Shown: in pieces, positions 36,623-40,881 of the stretch
Position numbering within the stretch: the stretch's first letter is position 1
How the letters are laid out: each line of letters starts with the position of its first letter
Assembly (NCBI RefSeq): GCF_012910955.1
Contig: NZ_WTVQ01000045.1
Location: forward strand, 1-40,881
Direction: 5' to 3'
From: Aromatoleum diolicum
GTDB lineage: Bacteria > Pseudomonadota > Gammaproteobacteria > Burkholderiales > Rhodocyclaceae
DNA: 40,881 nt
Program-made: the position numbers and the translations under genes
The notes under the pieces: generated by a model
What the model was told of the DNA's origin: nothing
The model's input: the letters and a program-made list of their open reading frames with translations, nothing else
Database searches by the model: none

Positions 36623-39600
36623 TCAGTAGGCGTCCTTGCCCGAATCCGTAACGAGGCGTTCGATCGGCTTGCGGCCGAAGAGCCACACCATCGCGGGGGT
36701 CAGGAAGGTGTCGAGCAGGGTCGAGCTGATCAGGCCGGAGAAGATCACGACCGCGACCGGGTGCAGGATCTCGGTGCCGGGCTGCTCGGCTTCGAACAAG
36801 AGCGGCGCGAGCGCGAACGCGGCCACCAGCGCGGTCATCAGCACCGGCGTCAGGCGTTCGAGCGAGCCGCGGATGAGCATCGCGCGGTCGAATTTTTCGT
36901 CTTCGAAGGCGCACAGGTTGATGTAGTGGCTGACCTTGAGGATCCCGTTGCGCGTCGAGATGCCGGCGAGCGTGATGAAACCGATCAGCGCGGCGACCGA
37001 TAACGGCTGGCCGGAGAGCCACAGGCCGATCACCGAGCCGACCAGCGCGAGCGGGATGTTGGCCATGATCATCAGCGTCAGCGCAGTGCTCTTGTAGCGG
37101 CTGTAGAGCACGAGGAAGACCATCGCGGCGGAGACCAGCGACAGCAGGCCGATCAGGCGGCTCGATTCCTCCTGCGCCTCGAACTGGCCGCCGAGGTCGA
37201 TGAAGTAGCCTTCGGGCAGCGGGGTGTCGGCGATGACCTTGCGGATGTCGGCGATGACGTCGGACAACGGACGCTGCGAGGCGTTGGCGGACAGCACGAT
37301 GCGGCGCTTGCCGTCGTCGCGGCTGATCTGGTTGGGGCCGTCGGATTCGTCGATGCGCGCGAGCTTCGATAGCGGCACGCGTCCGGAAGGCGTGTCGATC
37401 AGGACGTTCGCGAGCCCTTCGATCGAGCGCGCCGTGTCGGGCAGACGCAGCACCAGATTGAAGCGGCGGTTGCCCTCGATGACCTGGGTGATACGCTCGC
37501 CGTCGACGAGCATCTTCAACTCCTCGAGCAGTTTCGACGGCGGCAGGCCGTAGGCTTCGGCGGCGTCGAAGTCGACGCGCACCTTGATCTGCGGCGTCAG
37601 CACCTGCTTTTCGATCTCGAGGTCGGCCAGCCCGGCAATTGCGGCAAGGCGCCCGCGCAGCGCATCGGCCTGGGCACGCAGGGTGTCGAGGTCGTCGCCG
37701 AAGATCTTGATCGCGATCTGCGCGCGCACGCCCGACAGCAGGTGGTCGATGCGGTGGCTGATCGGCTGGCCGATGCCGATCGCCGCCGGTAGACTCGCGA
37801 GGCGGCCGCGGATGTCGGCATAGACGGCATCGAGCGGGCGTTCGCTCGCACGGATCTGGATGTCCAGCTCGGACGAATGCACTCCCTCTGCGTGTTCGTC
37901 CATTTCGGCGCGGCCCGAGCGGCGGCCGACATGGACGACTTCCGGTACCTGTCCGATCAGCAGTTCGGCCTGCTGCGCGATGCGCACCGACTCCGTGAGG
38001 GTCGTGCCGGGGTTCAGGCGCAGTCCGACCAGGACCGTGCCTTCATTGAAGGGCGGCAGGAAAGTCGTGGGAAAGAAGGGCACGATCGCCAGCGCGGCGA
38101 GCACGGCGACCGTCGCCGCGGCGAGCAGCAGGCGGGCGTGGTCGAAACCCCACGCGAGCGCGCTGGCGTAGCGCGCCTTGAGCCAGTGCACCAGCCTCGG
38201 GTCGCCGTGGCCGAGACTCTTCATGCGCGGCAGCAGGTAGAAGGCCATTACCGGCGTCAGCGTCACCGACACCAGCATCGAGGCGAGGATGGAGGTGATG
38301 TAGGCGATGCCGAGGGGCATGAAGAGCCGCCCTTCGATGCCCGGCAGCGCGAACAGCGGCACGAACACCAGCACGATGATAAAGGTCGCGTACACGATCG
38401 CCGAGCGCACTTCCAGCGTTGCCTTCGCGATCAGCTCCAGCGGATTGAGGCGCACATGGCCTTCGGCGCCGCGCTGGCGGTCCTGCTTGAGGCGGCGCAG
38501 CACGTTCTCGACGCCGACGACCGCATCGTCGACCAGTTCGCCGATCGCGATCGCCAGGCCACCCAGCGTCATCGTGTTGATCGACATGCCGAAGTAGCGG
38601 AACACCAGCACCGTCGTCAGGATCGAGGCCGGAATCGCGACCAGCGAGATCAGCGTCGTGCGCAGATTCGCGAGGAAGAGGTAGAGCACCACCGCGACGA
38701 TCGTCGAGGCCGCGACGAGCTTGCCCTGCAGGTTGCCGATCGACGATTCGATAAAGTTCGCCTGGCGGAAGGTCACGCGCGGCTCGTCCATGCCCGCGGG
38801 CAGCGACTTCTTCAGCTCGGCGAGCGCCGTTTCGATCTCTCGCGTGAGCTTCACGGTGTCGGCGTCGGGCTGCTTCTGTACCGACAGGATTACCGCCGGC
38901 TGGCCGTTGAAGCCGGCGTCGCCGCGCTTGATCGCGGGCGCGAAGGTGACGCCGGCGACCTGCCTGAGCAGGATGCTGCGACCGTCGCGCGCGGCGACCG
39001 GCAGGCGTTCGAGGTCCGCGAGCCGCGTGGTGTGGCCGATGTGGCGGATCAGGTATTCGCGCGCGTTGAGTTCGAGGAAGCCGCCGCTGGTGTTCGCCGA
39101 GAAGCCGCGCAGCGCCGAGGCGATGTCGTCGACGGTGACTCCCAGCGCAGCCATGCGCGCGGTGTCGGGCTGCACCTGGTACTGGCGCACCTCACCGCCG
39201 ATCGGGATCACCTGCGCGATGCCGGGCACCGACAGCAGGCGCGGGCGCAGCACGAAGTCGGCGTACTCGCGCGTCGCCATCGGATCGATCTTCGCGAGGT
39301 CGATCGGGATCGCGATCAGCAGGATCTCGCCCATGATCGAACTGATCGGCCCCATTGCGGCGTGCTCGATACCGGGTGGGAGCTGGTCGCGCACGGTCGT
39401 GAAGCGTTCATTGACGATCTGGCGTGCGCGGTAGATGTCGACGCCCCAGTCGAAGCTCACGTACACGAAGGCGAGGCCGACCGAGGACACGGAGCGTACC
39501 GAGCTCACGCCCGGCAGGCCGCTCATCGACACTTCGAGCGGCAGCGTGATAAGTTGCTCGACCTCTTCGGGCGCCATGCCACCGGCCTCGATCTGCAGCG

Positions 39601-39742
39601 TCACCTGGGGGCGGTTCAGGTCAGGGAAGACATCGACCGGCGTGCGGGTCAGCGTCAGGCCGCCGTAGATCATCATCACGGCGGCGAGCGCCAGCACCAT
39701 CAGGCGGTTGCGCAGGGATTGATTGACGAGCCAGTCGAACAT
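36623..39742 (-). CDS. Heavy-metal efflux RND permease (CusA/CzcA family)
   Basis: A 1039-residue inner-membrane proton-driven pump with the RND plan: helix 1, a large periplasmic domain, six helices, a second periplasmic domain and six helices. [15 protein letters not shown] near the start and [13 protein letters not shown] in TM4 place it in the heavy-metal (HME) group. In TM4 it has A399, D405 and E412, the same residues at the same numbers as I recall for CusA; CzcA has a third acid (D402). The periplasmic methionine corresponding to CusA M573 appears to be Gly. Substrate is therefore open: Cu/Ag by context. ATG 39742 is 9 bp after the adaptor stop. Confidence 0.93.
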   Translation of the reverse strand: MFDWLVNQSLRNRLMVLALAAVMMIYGGLTLTRTPVDVFPDLNRPQVTLQIEAGGMAPEEVEQLITLPLEVSMSGLPGVSSVRSVSSVGLAFVYVSFDWGVDIYRARQIVNERFTTVRDQLPPGIEHAAMGPISSIMGEILLIAIPIDLAKIDPMATREYADFVLRPRLLSVPGIAQVIPIGGEVRQYQVQPDTARMAALGVTVDDIASALRGFSANTSGGFLELNAREYLIRHIGHTTRLADLERLPVAARDGRSILLRQVAGVTFAPAIKRGDAGFNGQPAVILSVQKQPDADTVKLTREIETALAELKKSLPAGMDEPRVTFRQANFIESSIGNLQGKLVAASTIVAVVLYLFLANLRTTLISLVAIPASILTTVLVFRYFGMSINTMTLGGLAIAIGELVDDAVVGVENVLRRLKQDRQRGAEGHVRLNPLELIAKATLEVRSAIVYATFIIVLVFVPLFALPGIEGRLFMPLGIAYITSILASMLVSVTLTPVMAFYLLPRMKSLGHGDPRLVHWLKARYASALAWGFDHARLLLAAATVAVLAALAIVPFFPTTFLPPFNEGTVLVGLRLNPGTTLTESVRIAQQAELLIGQVPEVVHVGRRSGRAEMDEHAEGVHSSELDIQIRASERPLDAVYADIRGRLASLPAAIGIGQPISHRIDHLLSGVRAQIAIKIFGDDLDTLRAQADALRGRLAAIAGLADLEIEKQVLTPQIKVRVDFDAAEAYGLPPSKLLEELKMLVDGERITQVIEGNRRFNLVLRLPDTARSIEGLANVLIDTPSGRVPLSKLARIDESDGPNQISRDDGKRRIVLSANASQRPLSDVIADIRKVIADTPLPEGYFIDLGGQFEAQEESSRLIGLLSLVSAAMVFLVLYSRYKSTALTLMIMANIPLALVGSVIGLWLSGQPLSVAALIGFITLAGISTRNGILKVSHYINLCAFEDEKFDRAMLIRGSLERLTPVLMTALVAAFALAPLLFEAEQPGTEILHPVAVVIFSGLISSTLLDTFLTPAMVWLFGRKPIERLVTDSGKDAY

Positions 39743-39751
39743 GAGTCGTCC

Positions 39752-40881
39752 TTAGCGCACCTGGTTCACGAGCGGGGCGCCCTGCACGACCACCCGGTCG
39801 CCTGCCGCGAGGCCGTCGGTGACGGTCACCGTGGCGCCATCGAGCAGGCGGTAGCGCACCGTGCGCGGCACGAAACGTTCCGCCGAGGTATGCACCCACA
39901 CGGTTTCCTGGTTGCTGGGGTTCTTCACCAGCGCCGCGGTCGGGACCGGGATGCCGGCGATCTGCTCGCGGGTCTGCACGACGACCTGCAGCGGCTGGCC
40001 GACGCTCAGTGGCGGGGCCTTGCCCTCGACGGTGCGGAACAGCACCGGCAGTGACTGCTCACGCAGGCTGCGGCCGGCGCCGACCCAGGCGAGCGGGAAG
40101 GCGGTCTTGCCGCCATCGGCCGATGCCGAGGCCTGCGCAACCGAATTCGCCAGTGCGGCGTCGTGCGCGATCGCCTCGACCTGGAAGCGTGACGGATCGA
40201 CGATCTCGAACAGCACTTCGCGCGCGTCGACGACCTGCCCGGCGACGACGTTGCTGCTCGCGATGACGCCCGACACCGGTGCGACAAGGGATTCGCTGGT
40301 CGTCAGACTGCCACCGATCGCGGCGAGACGCTCGCCCAGGCTGCGTACCTCGACCTGCGCGGCGTCGATCTCCTTCTGCGGCACGCTGCCTTCGAGTTCC
40401 AGCAGGCGTGCGCGCTGTCTCTGCGCGAGTTCGAGATTCGCGCGCAGCTCCGCGGCCTGTGCGTTCTGTCCGGCGCGTTCGATGGCACTCGCTGCGGGGC
40501 GCACCACTGCCAGCACCTCGCCCTTGCGCACCGCCTGGCCGAGCACCGGCAGACCGCGCGAGCCGGCTTCAATGCGGCCGGCGACCGTCGGCTGCACCTT
40601 GCCGCCGGCGTTCGGGTCCATTACGACCCGGCCGACCCATTGGTGAGTCATCGGCAGTTCGCGGGATTCCGCGAGCAGCGTGCGGATACCGAGCTGGCGC
40701 TGCGACAGCTTGGGCAGGAACACCGAGCCGTCGGGCTGGCGCTTCGGCGCGTTCGCCGTCCCGACGAACGGGGCTTCACCGCCGTGGTCGTGACCGGCGT
40801 CGGCATGCGCAGTGCCGGGCACGACGCCGCCCAACGCGGAGATCATCAGCATGGCGAGCAGGGCGGTGGAGGGGGTGGGGG
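39752..40881 (-). CDS. RND efflux periplasmic adaptor subunit (5' truncated by window edge)
   Basis: At least 376 codons of a membrane-fusion protein linking the RND permease to an outer-membrane channel. The frame stays open to the right edge. The residues before the first visible ATG (40852) continue a hydrophobic signal peptide (ALLAMLMISALGGVVPG), so the real start is beyond the window. A His-rich start (DAGHDHGGE) is followed by the barrel/lipoyl half GRIEAGSRGLPVLGQAVRKG. A hairpin with LELAQRQRARLLELEG then leads to the second lipoyl half APVSGVIASSNVVAGQVV. No outer-membrane factor gene is visible; it may lie further right. Confidence 0.92.
   Translation of the reverse strand, partial: PTPSTALLAMLMISALGGVVPGTAHADAGHDHGGEAPFVGTANAPKRQPDGSVFLPKLSQRQLGIRTLLAESRELPMTHQWVGRVVMDPNAGGKVQPTVAGRIEAGSRGLPVLGQAVRKGEVLAVVRPAASAIERAGQNAQAAELRANLELAQRQRARLLELEGSVPQKEIDAAQVEVRSLGERLAAIGGSLTTSESLVAPVSGVIASSNVVAGQVVDAREVLFEIVDPSRFQVEAIAHDAALANSVAQASASADGGKTAFPLAWVGAGRSLREQSLPVLFRTVEGKAPPLSVGQPLQVVVQTREQIAGIPVPTAALVKNPSNQETVWVHTSAERFVPRTVRYRLLDGATVTVTDGLAAGDRVVVQGAPLVNQVR

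Noticed and set aside
37877-40054. A 725-codon plus-strand frame
   Set aside because: Antisense to the RND genes; His/Arg/Asp-rich low-complexity shadow.

Overview
The window is high-GC DNA (roughly two thirds G+C by eye), densely coded on both strands. It looks like the chromosome of a respiratory betaproteobacterium, most plausibly of the Rhodocyclales (Azoarcus/Thauera-like). That placement is inference from gene content (S-methyl-5'-thioinosine phosphorylase, a SUF operon with SufU/SufT, orphan NorE/NorF-like subunits, CcoG, c-di-GMP proteins, copper genes) and from codon bias, not from a marker gene. No rRNA, tRNA, CRISPR array or prophage was recognised.

Layout. 1-232: 3' end of an IS3-family transposase with its right inverted repeat, ending 35 bp from the typA stop codon. 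268-2990: typA (-) and the S-methyl-5'-thioinosine phosphorylase gene (+), divergent, each with an extended -10 promoter. 3043-7980 (-): a Lon-like protease gene broken by a one-base frameshift, then pncA, pncB and a YbhB-type PEBP gene, tightly packed. 8341-14875 (+): a complete SUF iron-sulfur operon (Rrf2 regulator, sufB, sufC, sufD, sufS, sufU, sufT, Rieske ferredoxin). 14912-19288 (-): a two-gene signalling unit, an HDOD/GAF-like/histidine kinase followed by a REC-PAS-GGDEF-EAL response regulator. 19614-19856 (-): a solitary MbcA/ParS-type (DUF2384) small protein. 20039-22735 (+): a P-type ATPase whose ion-site motifs resemble the animal Na,K-ATPase class. 22742-23456: a REP-like palindrome and a phosphoribosyltransferase. 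23591-27730: NorF-like and NorE-like subunits (-), divergent from a MocR-type regulator (+), then ccoG (+). 27774-29279 (-): a DoxX protein and a glutathionyl-hydroquinone-reductase-like GST, the yqjF-yqjG arrangement. 29485-30557 (+): two overlapping lipoprotein genes of unknown function. 30657-36008 (-): a copper-handling cluster (DUF2933 protein, methyltransferase-like membrane protein, Met-rich periplasmic protein, possible 52-aa protein, CopA-type ATPase, periplasmic protein, HD-GYP phosphodiesterase). 36202-40881 (-): heavy-metal RND efflux genes (small periplasmic protein, permease, adaptor); the adaptor runs off the right edge.

How the genes work together. The SUF operon is a full regulator-scaffold-desulfurase-carrier pathway. 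pncA and pncB are consecutive steps of NAD salvage. The kinase and response regulator would link an unknown input to c-di-GMP turnover, and the HD-GYP protein beside the copper genes is a second c-di-GMP enzyme. The copper ATPase would export Cu(I) to the periplasm, where Met-rich and other periplasmic proteins and the RND system could handle it. CcoG is linked to copper supply for cbb3 oxidase in other bacteria, although no oxidase genes lie here.

I saw no clear candidate for a wholly undescribed system. The most worthwhile leads are the Na,K-ATPase-like pump, the solitary DUF2384 protein, the cysteine-motif HD-GYP protein at the end of the copper cluster, the possible small gene overlapping copA, and the frameshifted Lon-like protease.
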